64,000 nt of DNA from Bodo saltans. Taxonomy: Eukaryota > Euglenozoa > Kinetoplastea > Eubodonida > Bodonidae. Of the stretch, positions 49,448-58,166 are shown piece after piece (position 1 is the first letter of the stretch; every line of letters starts with the position of its first letter). The notes beneath the pieces were generated by a model that saw only the letters and a program-made list of their open reading frames with translations, was not told where the DNA came from and made no database searches. The stretch lies in NCBI GenBank assembly GCA_001460835.1, contig CYKH01000238.1, forward strand, positions 12,053 through 76,052, written 5' to 3'. A program made the position numbers and the translations under genes.

Positions 49448-52105
49448 ATGGCCCTTTCTCAAGGTGCCCTGAACGCGATGGAGGAGGCTCACGAGTTGTT
49501 TAGCCAGGCAGACTTGAAGAGTGCAAAGGAGTTGCTCGTGTCCACCCTATTTGAGGGTAGCCAGCAGGATGACGTGTTCGACGTGTGCTGCATGCGTGCT
49601 GCGTTGGCAGTGATGGAGGGCGAGGCCCCTGATGAGTCCCTTAGAAATATCCCAGAGTCCTCACGCAAGAACGCTGCACGGAGTTACCTTGATGGAGTTT
49701 CTTACTTGGCTCGCGGTAGCTTGAGAATTGCGCGTCTGAAGTTCGAGGAGCTTCTCAGAGCAGACAAGACGTTCGGCCTCGCATATCTTGGCCTCGCGGC
49801 AATTGCCTTTTCGCAGAAATTATATCAAGAGAGCTTTGGATGCTTCCGTCGAACTTTAGAATACTTAGGACCAGCAGCGCCTCCCTTAACACGCGTAGGC
49901 CTCGCAATGTGCGCGTACCATCTCAAGGACAATCTGCTCGCCAAGCGCTTCGTTGAGCGGGCGTTGGAGGTCAACCCTGATGACGCGTTGGCGAAGCTGG
50001 TCCTCGTTGTTCTGCTGGTGGAGGACCGTCAGTTGAGAAAACTGGTGGAAACAGTGGGGGACCTACGCCGCATTGCGCCGGGTAACACCGTCGTTGTGCA
50101 ACGTGTCGCTGACTTGGCATACTTCAAGGCTGTATCACAACATGCGGTGAAGGAGCGTGCATCATCTCTTCGCACCCTAGCCCTCTCTGTGCTGCCGAAT
50201 ACAAACGTGCTGCAGACAGCCTATGCTCATTTCCAAGCTGGTCGTGTCAGCAGCGCCGCCGGTGATCTGCAAGACGCCAAGAAACTTCTTACAGAAGCAA
50301 CGCAAGCAGCTCCAGAGCTCGTGGCAGCATCGATCCACCTGTGCAAGGTGCTCATTCAGCTAGGCGAACACTCCGAGGCGCTCAGCACGTTGAAATCACT
50401 GGACGCAAAGTATGCCCCTGAGCGTGAGACGTTGGAAATGCTGCTGGTGTTGGAGTCAGAGGATGGCCATCACGAAATTGCAATGGATTACGCCCGCCGC
50501 TTGGCGTCGCTAGCTCCCAACGAGTCGTCGACATGGCGGCTGTCTGCATGGGCGCACCGCCTCGACACCGCCGGCGCGCTAAAGCTGCTTCAGCAGTGCA
50601 AAACGTCGTTTGACAAGGCTGGCGTGGCAGTCCCTTGGCAACTGCGTGCAGATATTGCTGCCGTGAACCCAGACGCCGCCATCGCAGACCTTGAGGGACT
50701 CGTGAAGGAGCGCGTCGACGCATCTGATGGGGAGAACCCCGCAGTAGCTGCGTTGATGTTCAACGTTGCCCTCAAATACGAGCGCGTTGACGTGGATCGT
50801 GCCATGCGCTGGTACACTGACATCGTCCGCCAGTTTCCTGCTCTTGCCGAGCCGTACTTCCGCCTTCATCACCTTTGCACGGAGAAGAAGTGGCACGGCC
50901 AAGCGTTGAAGTGGATGGCACTGCTCCAGCAAGCGCGCCCAACTGATACTCTCCACACTGTCTACACTGCGAACACTCTCGACAAACTTGGTCGCCAAAG
51001 CACTGCGGTCTCTTTGCTGACCAACGCCGCCAACAAAACCAAAAGCATCCACCTTGCGATTGCTCTTGGAAGCATGTACTTGTGGAGTGCCCAGCAGTCT
51101 TCACGCAAAGCACTGCGATATTTAAACTTTGCCAAGAATAGGTTCGAGTACGCGCTGGGGAAGGACCCCGCCAACCTCTTGGGTGCTCATGGCCTTGCGT
51201 CGTGCACAGGTGCCCTCAGCCTAGCCAACGAAGCTCAGCTTGCTTTGGAGCGAATTCGAGAGCTCCAGCCTAATGATCCTTACGTGGTTGACAACGTGCA
51301 ATCGCACATTGCGAATGTATTGGTGACCTGTGACAGCTTCCGTGCTGCGCGCGCGTCTCTCGAGCCCCTTCGAAACAAGTCACCCGGCCAATACAGTGCG
51401 TTGGCGTTCTGTTACGTTGGCACCAACGAATTCCACAAGGCGATCAGAGTGCTTGAAGCCGGGCTTGAGGTGTACCCCAACTACCCCTCACTCGTGTACA
51501 ATGGCGCGTTAGTTTATTGCGCGGGCGTGATGCACGAGCTTCTCCCTCAGAACTGCACATTCCTTACAGAAGAGGCAGCCAACGTGCTGCGTGGGTGGAT
51601 GGCCAGTGGCTTGAGATTAGCGCACACGTTTAACCAAACGAAGCCCCCAAGCTGGTTTGAGGCTGGTGCTGCTGCACAGCAGTTCGTATGCCACGTTGCA
51701 CGCTACACGTACCACCTAAAGGACCGCATGTACAGCTTGCAGAAGGCGGGTACTGGTGAGAAGCTTCGTTCCGTACGCGATGCCGAGGGTTGGAAGAGGA
51801 AGTTCCAGGAGCGCAACGAAGAGCTTGAAGAAGCTAAGCGGCTAGCAGAAGAAAAGCGACAAGATGCCGAACTGCAACTCGCTGAGACATACGCTGCACT
51901 ACAAGAGCGCCAACTGCACATCGCCCAGCCGAACCCCTACGCAGCGGCGCAAGGGGCCGATATGGTATTCCCTACAGACGACTTCGAAAATGGCAAGAGG
52001 GAGAGGGAAGACGACAGCAACGGTGCAGCAACAAACCTTGATGAGCTCGGCATGACTGAGGCTCTTGCATTAGGCGGCATGTTCATGGACGACCCCCAGG
52101 AGTAG
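49448..52105 (+). CDS. CTR9: TPR protein, probable CTR9 of the PAF1 complex
   Basis: 885 residues. About 15 tetratricopeptide-like helix pairs fill residues 1-700, for example LGLAAIAFSQKLYQESFGCFRRTLEYLG and ALRYLNFAKNRFEYALGKD. The region LACS-like block around 575-660 and SHIANVLVTCDSFRAA, followed by LVYNGALVYCAG, then a conserved helix before the Arg/Glu-rich coiled tail (KRKFQERNEELEEAKRLAEE), matches CTR9 in order and length. CTR9 scaffolds the PAF1 elongation complex on RNA polymerase II. Trypanosomes have a CTR9 homologue, and the assignment is from overall likeness. The acidic C-terminus ends EALALGGMFMDDPQE. Confidence 0.78.
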   Translation: MALSQGALNAMEEAHELFSQADLKSAKELLVSTLFEGSQQDDVFDVCCMRAALAVMEGEAPDESLRNIPESSRKNAARSYLDGVSYLARGSLRIARLKFEELLRADKTFGLAYLGLAAIAFSQKLYQESFGCFRRTLEYLGPAAPPLTRVGLAMCAYHLKDNLLAKRFVERALEVNPDDALAKLVLVVLLVEDRQLRKLVETVGDLRRIAPGNTVVVQRVADLAYFKAVSQHAVKERASSLRTLALSVLPNTNVLQTAYAHFQAGRVSSAAGDLQDAKKLLTEATQAAPELVAASIHLCKVLIQLGEHSEALSTLKSLDAKYAPERETLEMLLVLESEDGHHEIAMDYARRLASLAPNESSTWRLSAWAHRLDTAGALKLLQQCKTSFDKAGVAVPWQLRADIAAVNPDAAIADLEGLVKERVDASDGENPAVAALMFNVALKYERVDVDRAMRWYTDIVRQFPALAEPYFRLHHLCTEKKWHGQALKWMALLQQARPTDTLHTVYTANTLDKLGRQSTAVSLLTNAANKTKSIHLAIALGSMYLWSAQQSSRKALRYLNFAKNRFEYALGKDPANLLGAHGLASCTGALSLANEAQLALERIRELQPNDPYVVDNVQSHIANVLVTCDSFRAARASLEPLRNKSPGQYSALAFCYVGTNEFHKAIRVLEAGLEVYPNYPSLVYNGALVYCAGVMHELLPQNCTFLTEEAANVLRGWMASGLRLAHTFNQTKPPSWFEAGAAAQQFVCHVARYTYHLKDRMYSLQKAGTGEKLRSVRDAEGWKRKFQERNEELEEAKRLAEEKRQDAELQLAETYAALQERQLHIAQPNPYAAAQGADMVFPTDDFENGKREREDDSNGAATNLDELGMTEALALGGMFMDDPQE

Positions 52106-52309
52106 GAAGAGGCAACAGCGATGAGTGAGATGAGGTCGAGTAATTTCATGAGACCTGTAACACAATTTGAAGAACTGTGATAACTTGACAATTAGCGATT
52201 GCGTCGCTTTCCTAGATTGATGCTCATATTGCCCTTTGTTTGTACTTTGTGTTGACGACATTAACAGTATTTGTCCGCAGATTTGTCGGCATCGTAGACG
52301 GTAGTAGTG

Positions 52310-53311
52310 ATGGCCCAGAAACCCAAGGCAAGCTTGTTTGGCTGCTTCAGCGACCCATCGTACATCACCACGGATGAAAACCCAGACAAGACGGATAACT
52401 ACGTGAAGACCGACTTGATTTCTTCACGCTACCTTGGAAAGTCTGTTTCTTCAAAGGTCGCACCGAAGGGTCGGTTGCCCGACGTGTTCTTCGAGAAAAA
52501 GTACTTGACGCTTTCATCAAAAGAGCAAAACAATGGCAAGGACATCGAAGTGTACGAGAACCCTGGCAAGGCGGAACGTCGTGCTGTTGCAGAGGCAAAA
52601 AAGAAGAACATTGTGGAAAAAGATTTTAAGGTGGCATCGTATCCCAAGCAGGCCACAGGCCCGGGAAGCTTCGTCGGCACCTTCCAAGGTAAGCCGTTCG
52701 ACCATCAACCGGAGTACAAAGTGCTTGCAAAGGACGGTGTTCCCGATCGCCCTAAGCCTCAACCCGTCAACATCAAATCCAACCCCGGCAAGAAGGGTAC
52801 GTTTGGCTACTACGGAGTTCTTCTGGAGAAAACGAAACCATTCGACCCCAACCAAAAGCGTGATGAGTTCGACGCTCTCCGCAAGAAGGAGCGACAACTT
52901 TGGGAAGAGTCGAAGAAAAAGAACATTGGCGGCATCTTCAAAATCTCGTTAAAGAACAAAGTCACATTCGACGAGAAGGCAGGCACAGGCGTTTCGAGCG
53001 TGTACGACCACTACGAGGCGAAGGAAGACCCAAAGAAGAAGAGTAAGAAGAAGGAGCCTAAGGAGGCTGCAAAACCTCTAGACTTGAAGCCCTTCAAGTA
53101 CTCATCTCCGCCAAAGCAAGGTGAGGCCGGATTCCTCAATAAGTTTGCCAACAGCCGTGGTGAGAATAGCGCCCCCGATCCGTATGACAGCGCCAAGCTC
53201 AAGCGAAAGGAGGAGCGGGAGAAGGCACCAAAGCCACTGAATGGTGTGTGGAAGCCGGTGCACGGCGTCAAGAAGGGCGTCGTCGCTTCCATGCTTAAGC
53301 GATTTTATTGA
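52310..53311 (+). CDS. CFAP96: CFAP96 (DUF4586) axonemal protein
   Basis: 333 residues. Orthologue of human C4orf47/CFAP96: an N-terminal FGCFSDPSYITTDENPD, then KYLTL, a GPGSFVGTFQGKPF block, NIKSNPGKKGTFGYYG and its downstream K-T-K-P-F-D, FKYSSPPKQGEAGFLNKF and SAPDPYDSAKLK, in the same order as the vertebrate protein. CFAP96 is a cilia- and centrosome-associated protein found in ciliated eukaryotes. Starts at the ATG 52310 after a GTG. The composition is Lys-rich with a KKSKKKEPKE stretch near 245. Confidence 0.9.
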   Translation: MAQKPKASLFGCFSDPSYITTDENPDKTDNYVKTDLISSRYLGKSVSSKVAPKGRLPDVFFEKKYLTLSSKEQNNGKDIEVYENPGKAERRAVAEAKKKNIVEKDFKVASYPKQATGPGSFVGTFQGKPFDHQPEYKVLAKDGVPDRPKPQPVNIKSNPGKKGTFGYYGVLLEKTKPFDPNQKRDEFDALRKKERQLWEESKKKNIGGIFKISLKNKVTFDEKAGTGVSSVYDHYEAKEDPKKKSKKKEPKEAAKPLDLKPFKYSSPPKQGEAGFLNKFANSRGENSAPDPYDSAKLKRKEEREKAPKPLNGVWKPVHGVKKGVVASMLKRFY

Positions 53312-53527
53312 GAGATCATCAAATGTATGGAAAGTGGATGTGTTTTATCTTCCTGCCCTTTGTATTGTACACACATGTATGTAGGGTCTTCATGCCCCTG
53401 AATGCGTCCCAACAAATCACAACGTCCTGCTCATGGATGTAAGAAAAATGTAGCCAATAAATTGTTCATGCTACTTCCTGTTCATTGTCACACACTTGCG
53501 AAGCACATCAATAAGAAACGAGCACTG

Positions 53528-54550
53528 ATGGGGTTTAAGAATGCACACGTCGACGCCATCACGGAGGCGCAGTGGATGGGGGCGTTTGCATGCAAGTTTG
53601 TCCCACACGAGGCAACCCGGCTGGAGTATCAGCTCAATGTAGCTCGCAAGTTTCATTGCAAGATTCCGAGGCTAAGTTATTTACCGTTGATCACACCCGC
53701 GGTGGTAGAGCACTATTTCGAGAGACCAGAGGAGGTGGCCAACTTGCGTATTTCGTACGAGTTGGTGGTGCCCAGCCAAACATCTTCTTCCGGCGGCGAT
53801 GGGGGTGAGCAGGCAGTTTGGGCCCCTGAATACTACCCCCTTGGCGTGCTGGTGGACAGTTTGTGCAATCATGATTACGGAGTGGTAACGTTTAGCTTCC
53901 GAGTGACAGGAGGAGCACCTGACAGCAATGTGCTAGCGCTTCCTATCGGCACGTCAGACAAGGGGTTGTTCTTGAATCTGCACCAACAGCAGAAGGCAAC
54001 CTGTGTGTCGTTGTTCGGGTCTAATCAAGCAATGATGAAGTTGGAGCCGCAGCTCATGAACCAATTAGACGATGCCGTAAGGCAAAACGATTGCAGAGCC
54101 TTCTACCACCCTCGCAATATCGTGTTTCAGTCGGGGTCACAAGATAGCCTGCGTTCTTCGATATCCTCAGCTGCCTTGGTGGGGGATATGGCTACGTTTA
54201 TGATCCATAAAGACGGCCTGCACACGATGCGACTGGTGTCCATCCGCAGTGCGCCCACGTTAGGCCTCGTCCTGAAGTGCTGCTTGCAGTGCTTCGAGGG
54301 GCTTGACGTTGACGGTATTGACAACCAACCTGCCGATTCCCAAAAATATGCTGCAGTGCTCTTGACAGGCGTGGAACCTGCATTATCGACTCCCACTGAG
54401 TTCCTGCGCGATAACCTTGCGTGCGCCGACTTTGCTATCCATCTTACTGTGCAGCAAGCTGCCACATCGACGCTGCCCCGTGGACTGTTCCCCCAGGTAG
54501 ACTGGAAAGCACTCTCAAGGAACGCCAGCATGTCCAGTCCGCTTATGTGA
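53528..54550 (+). CDS. ATG5: Autophagy protein ATG5
   Basis: 340 residues from the ATG at 53528. Family features: QWMGAFACKFVPH at the N-terminus, the block CKIPRLSYLPLITPAVVEHYF (compare LLLPRVSYL), EYYPLGVLVDSL for the usual YPIGLLFD, the helical domain with QLDDAVRQNDCRAFYHPRN, and the C-terminal ubiquitin-like piece VLLTGVEPALSTPTEFLRDNL, which fits IHGIEPMLETPLQWL. ATG5 is the acceptor of ATG12 and, with ATG16, helps conjugate ATG8. The Lys that takes ATG12 is not certain here; several Lys residues lie in the middle. An upstream in-frame ATG (53402) would add 42 residues that do not resemble the family. Total length exceeds that of human ATG5 (275) mainly by loops. Confidence 0.9.
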   Translation: MGFKNAHVDAITEAQWMGAFACKFVPHEATRLEYQLNVARKFHCKIPRLSYLPLITPAVVEHYFERPEEVANLRISYELVVPSQTSSSGGDGGEQAVWAPEYYPLGVLVDSLCNHDYGVVTFSFRVTGGAPDSNVLALPIGTSDKGLFLNLHQQQKATCVSLFGSNQAMMKLEPQLMNQLDDAVRQNDCRAFYHPRNIVFQSGSQDSLRSSISSAALVGDMATFMIHKDGLHTMRLVSIRSAPTLGLVLKCCLQCFEGLDVDGIDNQPADSQKYAAVLLTGVEPALSTPTEFLRDNLACADFAIHLTVQQAATSTLPRGLFPQVDWKALSRNASMSSPLM

Positions 54551-54758
54551 CGTGGGATGGAGGTTGTTTACCTTAATGACGCATCGATTCAAAACTACTG
54601 GTTGCAACAAAGAATAAAATTTCCCTTTGATTCCTTGCTTGTATCAGTTCTAACTCTCTGGTCAACTACTTGCTCGTTGCTTGTTTCACACAAAATTCTT
54701 CTTTGAGCCCAATATCGCGATCATCCACAAAGAGACCACCATACACCAATCTCTCAAT

Positions 54759-56249
54759 ATGGCGCAACCCGCAGAGGAATCGAAGGCGATGCAGTCCGTC
54801 GTGTTTCAGTCCAAGTACCGTGTGATCAAGTCTGTTGGTAAGGGAAGCTTCGGTGAGGCCGTTCTGGTCCGCTCTAAGGCAGACGGAAAGCGCTACATTG
54901 CCAAGGCCATCGAGAGCGCCGCCATGTCCTCCAAAGAGAAGCGTGACGTGCAAAACGAAATCAAAATTCTTGCCGCAGTCAACCACCCCAACATCGTACG
55001 GTACCTTGAGCATTTCGAAGATGGAACCCTCATCTTTATTGTGATGGAGTACGCCGATGGTGGTGACTTGAGCGCTCGCATCAAAGACGCCAAGAAGCAG
55101 GAGACGCCGAAGCCCTTTGAGCCGAAGTTGGCCATGTTCTGGTTTCTGCAGATCTGCATGGCCATGAAGTACCTCCACGACAACCACATCCTGCACCGCG
55201 ATCTTAAGACCGCGAATGTGTTCCTCACGTCTAAGAACGTGGTGAAGCTGGGCGACTTTGGTATTTCCACCGTCCTTCAAAACACGATGGCATGCGCCAA
55301 GACAGTGTGCGGCACGCCGTATTACTTCTCGCCGGAGTTGTGCCAGAGCAAACCCTACAACAACAAGTCCGACGTGTGGGCGCTAGGCATTATCTTCTAC
55401 GAGGTGCTCACTCTTACTCGACCCTTCAATGCGAAGACGCTCAAGGATCTCATTCGCAAGATTGTCGTAGGTCAATACGAGCCTATCCCAGCCACTGTTC
55501 CCGTAGAAATGCGCACGCTTTGCGCCTCTTTGCTGCAGATCAACCCCGCCATGCGCCCGTCAATCAACCGCATTCTTGATAGCAGCTACGTTCAGACCAC
55601 GTTGAAGACCTTCAGCGCAGAGCTTGAGGATCAAGCACAGAAGGACAAGCAGGAGTTCGACACGAAGAAGTCCGCTGAACCCCCGAAGACCGTGCCCGTC
55701 CAGCAGGCTCCTCCTCAGCAACAAGTCGCAGCGGCAGCACCACAACCTAGCCTTCGCGACCAGATGGCCGCACTGCGCGGTATGAACCGCGACGATATGC
55801 GTGCCGCTGTGTCGCAGGCCCACCCGACCGCACCTGCCACCACGGCGCAGCACGTGTCCCATAGCCACCCTGACGTTGACGATGACGGTTCTCACATTGA
55901 CCAGAAGCGTGCAATCGCACTCCAGTCGAAGGCTATGGTGGGAGCTAAGTTTGATGGCCCCGAAGAGTTTGGCGACGGTCCCTCTGATAGCGCTCCTCAA
56001 GACGAGCAGATCACAATGGCCAATGGTCAGACCATCGCGGCATCCAAGGTCCGCGGCATCCTCGAGGCAGAGATGGGCAGCGCCCTCCTCAACAAGGCCG
56101 TCGAGTACGTGTCCGACATGATGTCTGGTGCTCACGCTCCTAGCAACGTCGAGATCCAGCGAGAGCTCAACGCGTTAGTGGGAGCAAAGTTCGCACATCA
56201 CTCCAACGCTATCACGAAGCTTGCAGTGTGGGAGGGCAAGGTTCTGTAG
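54759..56249 (+). CDS. NEK-family serine/threonine kinase
   Basis: 496 residues. Kinase domain about 20-285: GKGSFGEAVLV glycine loop, IAKAIE beta-3 Lys, HRDLKTANVFL (146-156), LGDFGIS, CGTPYYFSPELC. The HRDLKxxNxF style and a GTPYYFSPE segment are typical of NEKs. The C-terminal part (about 310-496) has a Pro/Gln-rich spacer and a conserved-looking domain ending the chain with several helices. NEKs act in cilia, basal body and division; kinetoplastids have many. Its C-terminal codons begin the long tandem duplication at 56234. No separate coiled coil or PH domain was seen. Confidence 0.95.
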   Translation: MAQPAEESKAMQSVVFQSKYRVIKSVGKGSFGEAVLVRSKADGKRYIAKAIESAAMSSKEKRDVQNEIKILAAVNHPNIVRYLEHFEDGTLIFIVMEYADGGDLSARIKDAKKQETPKPFEPKLAMFWFLQICMAMKYLHDNHILHRDLKTANVFLTSKNVVKLGDFGISTVLQNTMACAKTVCGTPYYFSPELCQSKPYNNKSDVWALGIIFYEVLTLTRPFNAKTLKDLIRKIVVGQYEPIPATVPVEMRTLCASLLQINPAMRPSINRILDSSYVQTTLKTFSAELEDQAQKDKQEFDTKKSAEPPKTVPVQQAPPQQQVAAAAPQPSLRDQMAALRGMNRDDMRAAVSQAHPTAPATTAQHVSHSHPDVDDDGSHIDQKRAIALQSKAMVGAKFDGPEEFGDGPSDSAPQDEQITMANGQTIAASKVRGILEAEMGSALLNKAVEYVSDMMSGAHAPSNVEIQRELNALVGAKFAHHSNAITKLAVWEGKVL

Positions 56250-56583
56250 TCAGAACGGATCTCGAGAGCTTTTCTTACGCCGTCGAAACAACCTCAACAC
56301 AAAACAAACAAACAAAAAAAAAACAACAACAGGCATTTTGTGCTGCGTTCAGGTGTCTTTCTTCTATCTTTAATCTTTCCCATTCCACCCTCACCTTCAT
56401 CGCGGTTTTTGATGGCCTCATTGTGAGAAAATATGCTTCGAGGTTTTGCGAACATTAGCGTTAAGAATCAAGGACGAAAATATTTTACTTTCACGAACAC
56501 TCTTTCCCATTTTTCCCTTTGCAGTAGCTGTCTCATTGACTCCGCCTCACTCTAATTTGTGTTACATTCCTTTTCGACACGCG

Positions 56584-56766
56584 ATGCGCGACACACCTCA
56601 CACAGAGGCGATTATGTCAGTAAGAAAAGATCCAACGTTATTTCCACCAAAGAAGGGCGGATGGACAATCCCGAAAGCATCGCTCGTCTGTGAGCTAGAC
56701 GTGCACCGATCCATCTCCCCCGCCTGCACCAAGTACGAGCCGAAGTGGTCGGGCAAGGTTCTGTAG
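56584..56766 (+). pseudogene. Truncated front copy of the gene at 57103, ending in NEK codons
   Basis: The ATG at 56584 opens 60 codons identical to the start of the gene at 57103, then runs over the duplication junction into GKVL and stop, which are the last codons of the NEK gene. With its own leader and acceptor tract it could be transcribed and make a 60-residue peptide. It is a by-product of the tandem duplication, real or artefactual, and is not counted as a separate gene. Confidence 0.8.
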
Positions 56767-57020
56767 TCAGAACGGATCTCGAGAGCTTTTCTTACGCCGT
56801 CGAATCAACCTCAACACAAAACAAACAAACAAACAAAAAAAAAAACAACAGGCATTTTGTGCTGCGTTCAGGTGTCTTTCTTCTATCTTTAATCTTTCCC
56901 ATTCCACCCTCACCTTCATCGCGGTTTTTGATGGCCTCATTGTGAGAAAATATGCTTCGAGGTTTTGCGAACATTAGCGTTAAGAATCAAGGACGAAAAT
57001 ATTTTACTTTCACGAACACT

Positions 57021-57043
57021 CTTTCCCATTTTTCCCTTTGCAG
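57021..57043 (+). promoter_or_regulatory. Pyrimidine tract and CAG, trans-splice acceptor candidate
   Basis: CTTTCCCATTTTTCCCTTTG followed by CAG at 57041-57043. The first ATG after it is 57103. The same tract occurs in the other duplicate copy at about 56502-56524. Confidence 0.8.
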
Positions 57044-57102
57044 TAGCTGTCTCATTGACTCCGCCTCACTCTAATTTGTGTTACATTCCTTTTCGACACG
57101 CG

Positions 57103-57870
57103 ATGCGCGACACACCTCACACAGAGGCGATTATGTCAGTAAGAAAAGATCCAACGTTATTTCCACCAAAGAAGGGCGGATGGACAATCCCGAAAGCATC
57201 GCTCGTCTGTGAGCTAGACGTGCACCGATCCATCTCCCCCGCCTGCACCAAGTACGAGCCGAAGTGGTCAGACAAACACTCTTCCTCGGCGCTTATGATT
57301 CCCAGAAGAGAAATGCCACAAAAAACGATTCTGTCTGACCCAGGCCAAATTAACCCAAAGCCGCTGCCACAACCAAAGGGGTACTTCTCTACCCTCCCAA
57401 AAGACAAGGGCGGTTTCTTGTCAAAGAAAACGGAGGGTGCGGACTTTATGATTCGTCGTCCAGGCATCGGCGAGACAAAAACGCGAGGCGGTATTATTCC
57501 CCAAGTCTCCCGCTTTTCTCCTATTCCCGGCGCTGGAACTCCCGAGCCATCGCTAAATGCAAACTTTAGTGTGATGGACCTGCGACCCTCCCAATGTCGT
57601 GGTGCCGTGATTTCGAAGACTCCTTTGCCTCGAGGTGGGGGAACGAAACTACGGCCATCGCGAGGGGATGGGCACTCCATTTCTGCATTCGAACGATGTT
57701 CCATTCCCGATGTAAGCTTCGCGGCAGCTAGATTCGCCACGCGGTCTATCCTTATGAACGGAGACGACTACGAGACGGTCGATGACCCAAAGCTCAAGGC
57801 AGACCTTGCGTTTTTGAAGGGAGTGCGAGAAGACATAGCACGCTGGCAGTTAAAGAGTGCACTGCATTAG
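57103..57870 (+). CDS. Basic Pro/Gly-rich protein of unknown function
   Basis: 255 residues. Rich in Pro, Gly, Lys and Arg with loosely repeated phrases: PKKGGWTIPKASLV, KDKGGFLSKKTEG, IRRPGIGETKTRGGIIP, RFSPIPGAGTPEPS, and the ISKTPLPRGGGTK stretch. This distribution recalls microtubule inner proteins and SHIPPO-type PGP repeats, without a regular match. Only a C-terminal helix (DDPKLKADLAFLKGVREDIARW) seems ordered. An axonemal role is a guess. The start is the first ATG after the acceptor tract; an upstream in-frame ATG at 56965 precedes that tract. Confidence 0.75.
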   Translation: MRDTPHTEAIMSVRKDPTLFPPKKGGWTIPKASLVCELDVHRSISPACTKYEPKWSDKHSSSALMIPRREMPQKTILSDPGQINPKPLPQPKGYFSTLPKDKGGFLSKKTEGADFMIRRPGIGETKTRGGIIPQVSRFSPIPGAGTPEPSLNANFSVMDLRPSQCRGAVISKTPLPRGGGTKLRPSRGDGHSISAFERCSIPDVSFAAARFATRSILMNGDDYETVDDPKLKADLAFLKGVREDIARWQLKSALH

Positions 57871-58036
57871 TTGAAAGCCTTCGATGATGTGACGTGTGTA
57901 CATTAGTAAACTATGCAACCAGTTGCTCAGTTGAAGCAATTCTCATTTTATGTTGCACGTTGAAGAGTGATGCTCATCCTGCTGTACGATCCGTTTCCTT
58001 GTTGTTCCTTCCACCAGTGTTCTCGGTTCCTAAGCA

Positions 58037-58166
58037 CCTTAACAATAGACAAAATAACATCGTAGTCATGGTGGGCAAGGAGAAGTCAGTGTCTGTCGTT
58101 CCCTTAACAATAGACAAAATAACATCGTAGTCATGGTGGGCAAGGAGAAGTCAGTGTCTGTGGTTC
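58037..58166 (+). repeat. 65-bp tandem duplication over the nucleoporin start codon
   Basis: Bases 58037-58101 recur at 58102-58166 with one or two changes near the end. Each contains an ATG (58068 and 58133) starting MVGKEKSVSVV. The first copy's frame runs into the second copy's leader and stops at 58128-58130 after 20 codons, so it is a short upstream ORF. Confidence 0.92.

Larger units (their letters stand above)
56234..57269 (+). repeat. 517/519-bp tandem duplication across NEK end, intergenic region and next gene start
   Basis: Bases 56234-56750 recur at 56751-57269 with only a point change (56286-56287 region), and length changes in the A-rich run. Each copy holds the last five codons of the NEK gene, its 3' region, a full acceptor-like pyrimidine tract and the first 55 or so codons of the following gene. 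The copy junction is clean, without filler. Confidence 0.95.

Noticed and set aside
53402-53527. Upstream ATG for ATG5
   Set aside because: The extra 42 residues do not look like ATG5. The start at 53528 aligns with the family front.
57894-58130. 78-codon frame upstream of the nucleoporin
   Set aside because: Only its last 20 codons start from an ATG close to a leader, and these are a copy of the nucleoporin start. Treated as an upstream ORF created by the 65-base duplication.
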